Source: Sphingobium sp.
GTDB taxonomy: Bacteria > Pseudomonadota > Alphaproteobacteria > Sphingomonadales > Sphingomonadaceae
Length of the DNA stretch: 43,783 nt
NCBI GenBank assembly: GCA_017745115.1
Contig: JAGIAA010000019.1
Location: 1-43,783 of the forward strand
Direction of reading: 5' to 3'
Shown: positions 9,409-17,414 of the stretch, in pieces
Numbering within the stretch: the first letter of the stretch is position 1
Layout of the letters: each line of letters opens with the position of its first letter
Made by a program: the position numbers and the translations under genes
Notes under the pieces: generated by a model
Seen by the model: the letters and a program-made list of their open reading frames with translations, nothing else
Database searches by the model: none
What the model was told of the DNA's origin: nothing

Positions 9409-10412
9409 GCGGCACGCAGGCTTTCCGGCGTGTTGACCAGCATCGACCAGCCTTCGCGGTGCTGCTGGTCGAGCAGCCGGCCGATTTCGAGAAAGCCCTT
9501 CGCCATCGGCAGGCTCTGATGCGCGTTGAGCCACAAGCGCAGGAGGAGGCGCTCGCGGCCGGGCTCGTTCTTGAATCCGGTCCGCGAATGCATGACGCGG
9601 AAATTGTGCCAGAACACGATTTCGCCCGGCTGCATGGTGAAGCGAACCATCAGCTCCGGCCGCGCCGCGACCTTGAAGAGATAGCGCAGAGCCTCGACGA
9701 GCTTCGGCGGCACTTTTTCGCCGCGAATCTCGGCCGCCTGTGAGATGAAGATCACATAATTGTAGAGCGTGACATGCCCGTCGACGACCGAGAAGCTGGG
9801 CACTTTGTAATCTGTCACACTCTCCAGGCTGGTCGGATAATAATATCCTTCCTGAAGCGCTTCGAGCAGGTCGGGCCGCTCGGCGCGGATCGCGGCGTAA
9901 ACAGCAGCCGAACTTACAAAGCCGCTGACTCCGCCCTCACGCGCAGCGACGACCGACGCCAGGCTCAACAACTCATGATAGTCCGTGTGGGGACCGAGCT
10001 CGGTATCGCTCAGATAGCCGCGCAATTCGGGACTCGGCTCCTTGCGGACATAGCCGATCCGGTCGTGACGCGCGCTCTGTTCGATCGCCGTGCCGAGATG
10101 CGCACCAAGCCCGAAATGGAGCCGCTTGAAGCCTTCGAGTCCATAGCGGTCGAAATCGATGCCCGAGATGAGCACGGCGCCACGCCCGGCCATGATGTCC
10201 CAACGGACCGCGTCCATGAAGGCGGTAAGAACCGGCGCGCCGAAATCGGCAGCGGTCATGTCGGTCGCCTCACGTCCCTTGGTGGCGGCGACAGCGGCAT
10301 CCAGCGCATCGATGTGCGCGGAGCTGAGGCGCCTTGTCAGGCCCTCTGCGCCGCCGCCTTGCGTCGCGGTCCATGCGCCCGAAGGCGCACCGAGTGAGCC
10401 GAGGTCCGTCAC
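9387..10412 (-). CDS. TauD/TfdA-family Fe(II)/2-oxoglutarate dioxygenase
   Basis: This non-haem iron dioxygenase of 341 residues has a complete facial triad: His142 and Asp144 in GPHTDYHE and His275 in FRVMHSR, plus Arg residues at 288 and 292 suitable for binding 2-oxoglutarate. Family members hydroxylate or cleave sulfonates, phenoxyacids, betaines and small natural products. This one does not match TauD closely enough to name a substrate. The start is GTG 10412, three bases after the stop of the upstream FAD oxidoreductase gene, so the two are translationally coupled and probably act on the same compound. The 3' end overlaps the MATE gene tail to tail. Confidence 0.85.
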   Translation of the reverse strand: MTDLGSLGAPSGAWTATQGGGAEGLTRRLSSAHIDALDAAVAATKGREATDMTAADFGAPVLTAFMDAVRWDIMAGRGAVLISGIDFDRYGLEGFKRLHFGLGAHLGTAIEQSARHDRIGYVRKEPSPELRGYLSDTELGPHTDYHELLSLASVVAAREGGVSGFVSSAAVYAAIRAERPDLLEALQEGYYYPTSLESVTDYKVPSFSVVDGHVTLYNYVIFISQAAEIRGEKVPPKLVEALRYLFKVAARPELMVRFTMQPGEIVFWHNFRVMHSRTGFKNEPGRERLLLRLWLNAHQSLPMAKGFLEIGRLLDQQHREGWSMLVNTPESLRAAYELIAG

Positions 10413-10415
10413 CGG

Positions 10416-11900
10416 TCAGCCCACCGCCACCTGAGGCATGGGCGCTTCCTCTCTTTGTCCGGCATGATCGTGCAGGAACACGCCCTGACGGCGCAGTTCG
10501 TTCTGCAGCGTCGGCACATCGAGCGCACGCGGCTGCACACCGGCACGCGCCGAGAGTGCTGCTGCAGCACCGGCCGCCTGGCCGGTCAGCCAGCATTGCG
10601 GGATCTCGCGCATGAAGCCGTGAGAGTTGGCGTCGCAGCTGATGTGCTTGCCGCCTGCCAGAAGTCCATCGAGACTGCGTGGCACGAGTGCTCCATAAGG
10701 CACGGAGATTACCGGGAATTTGAGGCTAACCGAAGGGCTGACACCGACTTCGTCGGGCAGTGCCACGCCTTCGCTCCACTGGCTGCGGAGAATCTTGCCC
10801 GTTCCGACGAGACGCCGTGTGTGGCGCACGCCCAATTGCGGCGCGCTCTGCAGCATGTAGCAATTCTCGAAGCCCGGGGCATGCTCGCGGAAGAAATCGC
10901 AATGCGTCTGCATGAAGCGGTGCGAGCGGATTTCGAGCTCTGTCTGGTCATCGATGTTGAGCGCCGAGAGACCGGTCTGACGCGGGCCGAGGAACAGGCC
11001 GATGTCGTTGCGCCAGCTCACATAAGGCGGCTGGAAAAAGCCGAGCTTCTCGCGGCCCAGAGCGGCGAACTGGGCATATTGCTCGGGCTCATTGGCGCGG
11101 AAGGCGAGCCAGCGGTCCATGTCGGCGCCACCCAGCACGAAAGCCGTGTTGGCGCTGTGATGGACATCGCCTTCCTCGATATCGGTATCGAAATCGCCAC
11201 CGGCACGCGCGAAGACATCGCCGTCGCCGGTCGTGTCCACGACCACGTCCGCCATGATCGCCTTGCGGCCTTCCTTCGACTCAAAGACGACGCCCTTGAC
11301 GCAGCCATCTTCCACGACCGGCATTGCCGCCCAGCTATGAAAGACGAGCCGCACGCCGGCGGAAAGGAGCATCTCCTGGCTGACAAGCTTGAGGCGTTCC
11401 GGGTCGAGGGTCGGCGCCCAGGAGACGACGCCATGGAAGGCGGACGTACGCTGGCCCCAATAGCGGGCTTTCTTGGGATCGCGCGAACCCCAATCTTCAC
11501 GCGGGGGACCCGCGACGCCTTCGGCCGGAAAACGATCGAACACATCCTCGGCAAAGCCGCGGATGACCTGGCGCCCGGTCCAGTCCGTCATGCGGTCGAT
11601 CCAGATAACGAGCCCGCCGGTGGAGAGACCTCCGAGATGATTGTAGCGCTCCATGAGCACAACATCGGCGCCGGCCTTCGCTGCCGCCCAGGCTGCTGCC
11701 GTTCCGGAGGGACCACCCCCGACGACCAGCACCTGGCAACGGTGATAGACCGAAACCTCGCGTGCGGCTTCCGTGATCGTGCCCGTGCCGTTGCGTGGCG
11801 GAAGCTGCCTTGCGCCGGATTCGAACAGGTCGGAACCCAGGAAACGGTCCTCGGACCGCTTCACTTCGCGAACACGCGGCGCGCCTTTTTCTTCAGTCAT
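10416..11900 (-). CDS. FAD-dependent oxidoreductase (FAD_oxidored, PF12831-like)
   Basis: This flavoprotein of 494 residues has an N-terminal FAD dinucleotide fold, VLVVGGGPSGTAAAWAAAKA (57-76), then MERYNHLGGLSTGG, and an internal VVDTTGDGDVFARAG segment typical of this class. The last 60 residues contain the second FAD-contact stretch GLLAGGKHISCDANSHGFMR. About 55 residues precede the Rossmann fold, longer than usual. I start at ATG 11900 (MTEEKGAPRV) because AGAGGACAGG lies just upstream; the frame continues open to 12146 but would cover the divergent promoter. It forms an operon with the dioxygenase gene and diverges from the MFS permease gene. The substrate is unknown. Confidence 0.85.
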   Translation of the reverse strand: MTEEKGAPRVREVKRSEDRFLGSDLFESGARQLPPRNGTGTITEAAREVSVYHRCQVLVVGGGPSGTAAAWAAAKAGADVVLMERYNHLGGLSTGGLVIWIDRMTDWTGRQVIRGFAEDVFDRFPAEGVAGPPREDWGSRDPKKARYWGQRTSAFHGVVSWAPTLDPERLKLVSQEMLLSAGVRLVFHSWAAMPVVEDGCVKGVVFESKEGRKAIMADVVVDTTGDGDVFARAGGDFDTDIEEGDVHHSANTAFVLGGADMDRWLAFRANEPEQYAQFAALGREKLGFFQPPYVSWRNDIGLFLGPRQTGLSALNIDDQTELEIRSHRFMQTHCDFFREHAPGFENCYMLQSAPQLGVRHTRRLVGTGKILRSQWSEGVALPDEVGVSPSVSLKFPVISVPYGALVPRSLDGLLAGGKHISCDANSHGFMREIPQCWLTGQAAGAAAALSARAGVQPRALDVPTLQNELRRQGVFLHDHAGQREEAPMPQVAVG

Positions 11901-11958
11901 CCTGTCCTCTACCTCGAAACTCTCGCGCATCCTTAGCAAAGTCGGATAAAGATGCATA

Positions 11959-11982
11959 GCATTCGAACGAATCGACGAATGC
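11959..11982. promoter_or_regulatory. Candidate operator between the oxidoreductase and MFS genes
   Basis: GCATTCG (11959-11965) and its exact complement CGAATGC (11976-11982) flank a 10-base spacer in the 172-base divergent gap. The half-site centres are 17 bases apart, which suits a dimeric helix-turn-helix regulator. It is well placed to control both directions at once. No regulator gene is adjacent; the nearest candidate is the TetR gene at 4879-5502. Confidence 0.45.
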
Positions 11983-12072
11983 AGCGCCGACCCTATAGCC
12001 AAATGGGGGCCAGGGCTGGTAACGTCGATTGTTGCCTTTCTCAACCAAGGCGGCAGGGAGAGGAGAACACAA

Positions 12073-13455
12073 GTGGTCGCAACCAGGGCACCTCGCACGA
12101 TCGATCTGGCGGCGCTGATCGACGGCCGCAAACTCAGTCCGTTCAATTATGTGCTGATCGCGCTTTCGACGCTGATCACGCTGTTCGACGGCCTCGACAT
12201 GTTCATGGTCTCCTACACCGCGCCCTACATGCGCGACGAGCTCGGGCTGACCAACAGCCAGCTCGGCAATGTCTTTTCCAGCGGCACGGTTGGCATGGTG
12301 CTCGGAGGCCTGGCCTTCACCTATGTGGGTGATCGGATCGGCAGGCGACCGACGATCGTGTTTGCCGGGCTGGCTTTCGGCGTCCTGACCTTCGTCACCG
12401 GTTTCGCAACAAGCTATCCTGCTCTTCTTGCGCTACGCTTCCTCGACGGGCTCGCGATCGGCGGTATGCTCCCCCTCGCCTGGGCCCTCAACATCGAGTT
12501 CCTCCCGAAAAAAGTGCGCGCTACCGCCATTGCCTTTGTGATGATGGGTTTCAGCTTCGGCAGTGCGTCGGCGGGGCCGCTGACCAACTGGCTGGCGCCG
12601 ATCCATGGCTGGGAAGGCGTCTATTTCGCCGGTGGCGGCGCAACGTTGATCTGCGCGATCATCATCGCCATCTGGCTGCCCGAATCCCCCCGTTTTCTGG
12701 TAACCAAGGCGCTCAATCCCGCTTTGACGGTCAAGACGCTGAAGCGGCTGGAGCCGACGATCGACATCCAGCTCGGCGACAATATCGTGCTGGGCGACGA
12801 AGGCGTACGGAAGGGCGGCCTCAAGGTCGGTGATCTTTTCGAGGGCCGCCTCAAATGGGTTACGCCGCTGATGTGGCTGGGCTACGGATTCAGCGCGCTC
12901 GGCATCTTCTTCAAGTCGACCTGGGGCCCTATCGTTTTAGAGGCGACCAACATCTCGCGCGTGACCGCTGCCAATGTCTCCGCGCTCTCGGGTTTGCTCG
13001 GCGCCATCGCCGGCGTACTACTGATGAAGGCAGCCGAGCGTTTCGGCCTTCCGCTCGTCGCCCTTTGCACGGCGCTCATCGTGCCGCTGGCCCTGCTGAT
13101 CGGCTTCGAGGTCATTCCCGTCGAGGGAACGCTCTTCCTGCCCGCAATCGTCGTGCAGAGCATGCTGGTCGGCGCGTGCCATACGGCGATCATCAGCCAG
13201 CTCTCCATTTTCTACCCGACCGCTATTCGTGCGAGTGCCGGCGGCTGCGCTTCGGCTGTGGGCAAGGTCGGCGGCATCGTCGGACCGCTCATCGGCGGCT
13301 ATCTGCTTGATGCCGGCATGCCCGCTGTCCGCACCTATGCGGTGGCGGCGATCTGCCCGGCGATCCTCGTCATCTGCGTCATTGCGATCTACAACATCAT
13401 GCGTAAACCGCAGGCAGAGCCCACGCTGAACGGTACCGTCGCACCCGCCGAGTGA
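12073..13455 (+). CDS. MFS permease, AAHS (aromatic acid:H+ symporter)-like
   Basis: This membrane transporter of 460 residues has about twelve TM segments. Helix 1 carries FDGLDMFMVSYTAP, matching the D-G-x-D motif of aromatic acid:H+ symporters, and loop 2-3 carries GDRIGRRPTIV, the classic MFS motif. A longer central loop (about 205-260) separates the halves. AAHS members import benzoate-, vanillate- or protocatechuate-like acids, so the partner oxidoreductase/dioxygenase pair probably handles an organic acid. The start is GTG 12073 with GGGAGAGGAG upstream. Confidence 0.87.
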   Translation: MVATRAPRTIDLAALIDGRKLSPFNYVLIALSTLITLFDGLDMFMVSYTAPYMRDELGLTNSQLGNVFSSGTVGMVLGGLAFTYVGDRIGRRPTIVFAGLAFGVLTFVTGFATSYPALLALRFLDGLAIGGMLPLAWALNIEFLPKKVRATAIAFVMMGFSFGSASAGPLTNWLAPIHGWEGVYFAGGGATLICAIIIAIWLPESPRFLVTKALNPALTVKTLKRLEPTIDIQLGDNIVLGDEGVRKGGLKVGDLFEGRLKWVTPLMWLGYGFSALGIFFKSTWGPIVLEATNISRVTAANVSALSGLLGAIAGVLLMKAAERFGLPLVALCTALIVPLALLIGFEVIPVEGTLFLPAIVVQSMLVGACHTAIISQLSIFYPTAIRASAGGCASAVGKVGGIVGPLIGGYLLDAGMPAVRTYAVAAICPAILVICVIAIYNIMRKPQAEPTLNGTVAPAE

Positions 13456-13473
13456 CTGCTGAAAACTGAGAAG

Positions 13474-13550
13474 TGGTAGCGGAGGAGGGACTCGAACCCC
13501 CGACACGCGGATTATGATTCCGCTGCTCTAACCGGCTGAGCTACTCCGCC
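13474..13550 (-). tRNA. tRNA-Met (anticodon CAT, elongator type)
   Basis: The minus strand gives a 77-base cloverleaf with acceptor GGCGGAG (13550-13544) pairing CTCCGCT (one G:U at position 1). The anticodon stem GCGGA/TCCGC encloses ATCATAA, anticodon CAT. The T-arm is GGGGGTTCGAGTCCCTC, and CCA is encoded (13476-13474). The paired first base excludes an initiator. The CAT anticodon could in principle be tRNA-Ile2, but the sequence fits elongator Met better. Confidence 0.9.
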
Positions 13551-13733
13551 CCAAGGGCATCGGAAAGGTGGCGCTTGCCCCTCCCCGGCGTTCGGTCGGG
13601 GCGCTATACGCATGCGGTCCAGTCCGGTCAATGGCCTGATCCCGCCCCAAACGATATGCGCTCAGCATCGTTGCGGCAGCGGCGCGAGTCTGGCAAGCGG
13701 GCGTGCATCGGTCTGATGGAGCAACAATAGCCC

Positions 13734-14966
13734 ATGTCACATTTCGACTGCCTGATCGTCGGCGCGGGCCATGCGGGCGCACAGGCAGCAATCCTACTGC
13801 GGCAGCTGAACTATGCTGGCTCCGTGGGAGTCGTCGGTGCGGAAACCGTCATGCCTTATGAACGCCCGCCGCTCTCCAAGGACTATCTCGCTGGCGAAAA
13901 GCCGTTCGAGCGCATTTTACTGCGCCCGCCGGCCTTCTGGGGTGATCGCGACATCGATATGGCGTTGGGCGAGCGCGTGACCGCGGTCGATCCAATGGCA
14001 CACAGCGTCCGCACGACGACCGGCCGCGATATCGGCTATGGCAAGCTTATCTGGGCTGGCGGCGGCGCGGCGCGGCCTCTCTCCTGCCCAGGCGCGAGTG
14101 CGACGGGCCTCTTCACCGTCCGAAGCCATGCCGATGCCGATGGGCTCATGGCGCTTCTGCCGGATGCCAGGCGCTTCGTCGTAATCGGTGGGGGCTATAT
14201 CGGTCTCGAGGCGGCGGCGGTGCTGACCAAGCTGGGCAAGCAGGTAACTTTGGTCGAGGCACAGGATCGCCTGCTTTCCCGAACGGCCGGCGCCGATATC
14301 TCCGATTTCTATGCTGCTGAGCATCGCGCGCACGGAGTCGATGTGCGACTCTCTGCCAAGGTCGAGGCGATCGAGACGGATGCCGACGACCGCGCGACCG
14401 GCGTGCGCCTGGAGGGGGGCGAGATCCTGCCCGCCGATGCCGTCATCGTCGGGATCGGGATCATTTCCGAAGTCGCGCCCTTGCTGCTCGCTGGCGCGGC
14501 CGGTGGCGATGGCGTCGATATCGATGCCTATTGCCGCACCTCGCTCGAAGACGTCTATGCCATTGGCGACTGCGCCGCGCACGAGAACCGCTTTGCGCGG
14601 GGTCAGCGCCTGCGGCTGGAATCGGTGCAGAATGCCAACGACCAGGCCCGCACGGCTGTCCAGCACATCCTTGGTGAGCCTGCGCCCTATGAGGCACTGC
14701 CCTGGTTCTGGTCGAACCAATATGATCTGAAACTCCAGACCGTCGGCCTCTCGATCGGCCATGATCAGGCGCTGGTGCGCGGCGATCCTGCGAGCCGCAG
14801 CTTCTCGGTCGTCTACCTGCGCGATGGTCAGATCATCGCGCTCGACTGCGTCAACCAGACGAAGGACTATGTGCAGGGGCGCGCCCACATCCTCTCGGGC
14901 GCGAAACTGGATCTGGGCCAGCTCGCCGATCCGGCCGTTCCTCTCAAGGAAGTGGACCTCGCCTGA
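13734..14966 (+). CDS. NAD(P)H:ferredoxin/rubredoxin reductase-like flavoprotein
   Basis: This flavoprotein of 410 residues is of the putidaredoxin/rubredoxin reductase class. It has an N-terminal FAD fold (LIVGAGHAGAQAAILLRQ, about 7-24), the YERPPLSKDYL segment, a central NAD(P) fold (VVIGGGYIGLEAAA), the second FAD motif YAIGDCA, and WFWSNQYDLKLQ near the C terminus, which is diagnostic of the class. Such enzymes pass electrons from NAD(P)H to a [2Fe-2S] ferredoxin serving a P450 or Rieske oxygenase. Neither partner is in the window. The ATG at 13734 has only a distant GGAG, so initiation may be weak. Confidence 0.88.
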   Translation: MSHFDCLIVGAGHAGAQAAILLRQLNYAGSVGVVGAETVMPYERPPLSKDYLAGEKPFERILLRPPAFWGDRDIDMALGERVTAVDPMAHSVRTTTGRDIGYGKLIWAGGGAARPLSCPGASATGLFTVRSHADADGLMALLPDARRFVVIGGGYIGLEAAAVLTKLGKQVTLVEAQDRLLSRTAGADISDFYAAEHRAHGVDVRLSAKVEAIETDADDRATGVRLEGGEILPADAVIVGIGIISEVAPLLLAGAAGGDGVDIDAYCRTSLEDVYAIGDCAAHENRFARGQRLRLESVQNANDQARTAVQHILGEPAPYEALPWFWSNQYDLKLQTVGLSIGHDQALVRGDPASRSFSVVYLRDGQIIALDCVNQTKDYVQGRAHILSGAKLDLGQLADPAVPLKEVDLA

Positions 14967-14970
14967 CCCC

Positions 14971-15023
14971 AAAAAAGAAACCGCCGTCCCGCGTCGCGAG
15001 AGCGACTGCGGGCACGGCGGTAG
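14971..15023 (-). terminator. Intrinsic terminator of the peroxiredoxin gene
   Basis: Read on the minus strand, ACCGCCGT and CCCGC pair with GCGGG and ACGGCGGT around an inner CGCT/GCG stem. TTTCTTTTTT follows directly. It begins about 25 bases past the peroxiredoxin stop. The plus-strand side lacks a T-run, so it serves mainly the leftward transcript. Confidence 0.8.
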
Positions 15024-15047
15024 GTTTGCCAACGCCGCGGGGGGAGG

Positions 15048-15617
15048 TCAGGCGTCGGCGAGTTCGCGGTTTGCGGAAGCGCTGCGGGGATTGGCCTTGA
15101 CCCATTCGAGGATCGGCTCAGGCGCCGTCTCGCCATAGGGGTCGGCGTCCTCGCCGCAGTCGTTGCAGCCAGGCTCGACAAACATGTGCGTGATCACGCC
15201 GTCGTCGATCACCATGGCATAGCGCCAGCTGCGGAAGCCGAAACCGAGATGATCCTTGTTGATGAGCATGCCCATGCGGCGCGTGAAATTGCCCGAGCCA
15301 TCCGGCAGCAGTTTCACATTCTGGACGTCCTGGGCCTTGCCCCACTGGTACATGACAAAGGCGTCGTTGACGGACACGCAATAGATGTCGTCGACGCCGG
15401 CAGCCTTGAACTCGTTGTATAGCGCCTCGAAGCCCGGAAGCTGGCTGTTCGAGCAGGTCGGTGTGAAAGCGCCCGGCAGACTGAAAACAACCTGACGCCC
15501 CTTGCCGAACAGGTCGCCGGTCATCACGTCCTGCCAGCGGAAGGGATTGTCGCCTCCGACGCTTTCGTCGCGAACGCGAGTCTTGAGGCAGACATTGGGA
15601 ACGTTTTGGCCGATCAT
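15048..15617 (-). CDS. Peroxiredoxin, Prx5/AhpE-like (thiol peroxidase)
   Basis: This Prx5-family peroxidase of 189 residues reduces H2O2 and organic peroxides in the cytosol. The active-site loop is FSLPGAFTPTCSNSQLPGF with peroxidatic Cys55; Arg132 in FRSWRY fits the family's catalytic Arg position. Besides Cys10 and Cys80, a CNDCG motif at 151-155 gives an extra CXXC pair near the C terminus. I use ATG 15617 (MIGQNVPNVC) with AGGAG seven bases upstream; the frame runs open to 15680 but that leader is not family-like. It is monocistronic with its own terminator. Confidence 0.92.
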   Translation of the reverse strand: MIGQNVPNVCLKTRVRDESVGGDNPFRWQDVMTGDLFGKGRQVVFSLPGAFTPTCSNSQLPGFEALYNEFKAAGVDDIYCVSVNDAFVMYQWGKAQDVQNVKLLPDGSGNFTRRMGMLINKDHLGFGFRSWRYAMVIDDGVITHMFVEPGCNDCGEDADPYGETAPEPILEWVKANPRSASANRELADA

Positions 15618-15673
15618 GTAGAGACTCCTGTTAAACGATATTGGCTTTATCAAGTCGATTTGAACGAATGAAA

Positions 15674-15698
15674 CGATCAAACTTCGCCACTATGATCG
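15674..15698. promoter_or_regulatory. Inverted repeat upstream of the peroxiredoxin gene
   Basis: CGATCA (15674-15679) and TGATCG (15693-15698) are separated by 13 bases, about 60 bases upstream of the peroxiredoxin start. The position suits an activator or redox-regulator site. It does not match the ATAG-N7-CTAT OxyR consensus well, so the regulator cannot be named. Confidence 0.3.
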
Positions 15699-15780
15699 AT
15701 TCAGTCACTTAATGGAGAGTATTTGCGCGCAGCGGACGTATGAGGCATGTTCATAACGAAGGAACTCGGGGGAGGTTCAC

Positions 15781-16215
15781 ATGCCGAACAACACGCAATC
15801 CTGGCTGACGGCCCGTTGGGTCGCTGCGCTCTTTCTGCTGTGGAATTTCGCCGGCATCGGCGCCTTCGTCATGCAGTGGACGATGGACCTGACGGAACTC
15901 GCCAAGACGGACCCGTATCAGGCGAAGACATTTGCCGAGATGCCTGGCTGGGCCTGGACAACCTACGCCGTGGCGGTTGCGACCGGTACGCTTGGCGCGC
16001 TCTGCCTGCTGCTGCGGCGCAAATGGGCCGTCCCGCTCTCCGGCATCGAGGTCATCGCCGTCCTCATCCAGTTCGGCTACACCTTCTTCGGCACCGACCT
16101 GATGGCGCATAAGGGCCTTGCGGAAACGGCGCCCCTGCCCGCGGCGATCATCGTGATCGCGATCCTGCAGTTCGTCTATGCCCGCTGGCTGTCAGGCAAA
16201 GGCGTTTTGGCCTAA
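15781..16215 (+). CDS. Small four-TM membrane protein, function unknown
   Basis: This 144-residue protein has four predicted membrane helices: about 12-32, 58-78, 86-105 and 118-136. The loop between helices 1 and 2 (MDLTELAKTDPYQAKTFAEM) is acidic and polar, and PGWAWTTYAVAVATGTLGAL opens helix 2. I know similar uncharacterised proteins from sphingomonads, sometimes labelled sugar transporter without evidence. The ATG at 15781 has GGGGGAGG eight bases upstream, a strong site. It diverges from the peroxiredoxin gene and is convergent with mltG, with a repeat between. Confidence 0.75.
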   Translation: MPNNTQSWLTARWVAALFLLWNFAGIGAFVMQWTMDLTELAKTDPYQAKTFAEMPGWAWTTYAVAVATGTLGALCLLLRRKWAVPLSGIEVIAVLIQFGYTFFGTDLMAHKGLAETAPLPAAIIVIAILQFVYARWLSGKGVLA

Positions 16216-16221
16216 AATTTC

Positions 16222-16301
16222 CGTCATCCTCGCGAAAGCGGGGACCCTAGGGCGAAATGGCCATGCGCTTGCGGTCCGGGTTCCCACGTCCGGGAATGAC
16301 G
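16222..16301. repeat. Inverted repeat, family 4 (CGTCATCCTCGCGAAAGCGG type)
   Basis: CGTCATCCTCGCGAAAGCGG (from 16222) and the facing arm GGGTTCCCACGTCCGGGAATGACG (to 16301) share the outer CGTCAT/ATGACG termini. It fills the convergent gap between the four-TM gene and mltG. Similar elements built on ATTCCCGCTTTCGCGGGAATGACG are common between genes in proteobacteria. Confidence 0.65.
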
Positions 16302-16324
16302 ATGTTGGCGGGCCCGGAGCCTTA

Positions 16325-17296
16325 CTACATCTCGCCGCGCTGACGGCGGATCGCGTACCATTTGGCCACATTGGCCTGATGCTCGGCATAGCTGTCGGCG
16401 AAAATGTGGCCGCCCTTGCCGTCCGCGACGAAATAGAGCGCATTGGTCTGCGCGGGATGCAGCACGGCGATGATGGAATCGCGGCCGGGATTAGCGATCG
16501 GTCCCTTGGGCAGGCCGAACATCGCATAGGTATTGTAGCCGTTCTGCGCGCGCAATTCGGACTGCCGGATGCGCCGGCCGAGCGGTTTACCCTTGGTGAT
16601 CGGATAGATGATCGTCGGATCGGCCTGCAGCTTGATGCCCTGGCGCAGGCGATTGGCATAAACGCCGGCCACGGTCCTGCGCTCTGAGGCGACCGCTGTT
16701 TCCTTCTCGACGATGCTGGCCAGTGCCAGCGCCTCGGTCTGTGTCTTGACCGGCGTCGAGGCGTCGCGCTTCGCCCATTGCTCGGTCAGGAATTGCGACA
16801 TGGCGGCCTGCATGCGGGCGAGCACGGCGGCACGGCTTTCGCCTTTCTCATAGCCGTAGCTGTCCGGCAGCACAGAGCCCTCCTCGGGTGCCGTGACTGG
16901 CCCGGTCAGGTCCTTGTTCGCCATCAGCCGCTCTTGCACGAGGATGGACGGCATGCCTTCGGGAATCGCGACCAGCAGCGGGACGGTCTTGCCACCCTGC
17001 AGGATGGAGAGAATCTGCGACGCGCTGGCATGGGCGGGGAGCCGATAGTCGCCCGCCTTGACGACTGCGGTGCCGCCGAACAGCTTCGCACCGATCCGGA
17101 AGGCCGTTGCCGACCGGATAGCACCCGCCGCCTGGAGGCGATTGGCCGTACCGGTGAGAGAAGCCCCCTCGGGCACCGACACGGTCGTCGATTCCTTGAG
17201 CGGCCCTTCCCCGCGCCAGGCATCGTTGAACCAGAGCGCGGCAAAGACGAGGCCAACCGCGATCAGTAGGGGTACAAGACAGCCAAGCCGGCGCAT
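16325..17296 (-). CDS. mltG: Endolytic murein transglycosylase MltG (YceG)
   Basis: This 323-residue enzyme has one N-terminal membrane anchor (about 5-22), a LysM-like segment (about 35-105) and the YceG catalytic domain. The catalytic Glu lies in LALASIVEKETAV (residues 197-199). The signature region QADPTIIYPITKGKPLGRRI and YNTYAMFGLPKGPIANPG is intact. MltG cleaves nascent glycan strands at the inner membrane and sets their length. The start is ATG 17296, with a TTG one codon upstream and no strong ribosome site. The position behind acpP-fabF is a widely conserved order; a REPIN-like pair separates it from fabF. Confidence 0.95.
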   Translation of the reverse strand: MRRLGCLVPLLIAVGLVFAALWFNDAWRGEGPLKESTTVSVPEGASLTGTANRLQAAGAIRSATAFRIGAKLFGGTAVVKAGDYRLPAHASASQILSILQGGKTVPLLVAIPEGMPSILVQERLMANKDLTGPVTAPEEGSVLPDSYGYEKGESRAAVLARMQAAMSQFLTEQWAKRDASTPVKTQTEALALASIVEKETAVASERRTVAGVYANRLRQGIKLQADPTIIYPITKGKPLGRRIRQSELRAQNGYNTYAMFGLPKGPIANPGRDSIIAVLHPAQTNALYFVADGKGGHIFADSYAEHQANVAKWYAIRRQRGEM

Positions 17297-17314
17297 CAAG
17301 AAAACTCAATCCAT

Positions 17315-17383
17315 CCGTTCGGTTCGAGCGACGTCGAGAACCGTTCCACCACACGTGTCTCGACTATGCTCGACACGAATGGG
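17315..17383. repeat. REPIN-like inverted pair, family 1, second copy
   Basis: A left arm CCGTTCGGTTCGAGCGACGTCGAG (from 17315) and a right arm GTGTCTCGACTATGCTCGACACGAATGGG (17355-17383) repeat the element seen at 3289-3362. The arms have diverged (GAAGTC, GACGTC, ATAGTC in the centres), yet the palindromic ends are kept. It lies between fabF and mltG and would be transcribed in their mRNA. Confidence 0.8.
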
Positions 17384-17414
17384 AAGGCTGGAAGGGCTCT
17401 CAGCTGCATCCGCC

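Noticed and set aside
10455..11936. 493-codon plus-strand frame opposite the FAD oxidoreductase gene
   Set aside because: The opposite strand has a clear Rossmann fold and an operon partner; this frame has none.
15674..15698. OxyR binding site before the peroxiredoxin gene
   Set aside because: Only one ATAG half-site is seen and the spacing does not fit the tetranucleotide pattern; kept as an unnamed dyad.
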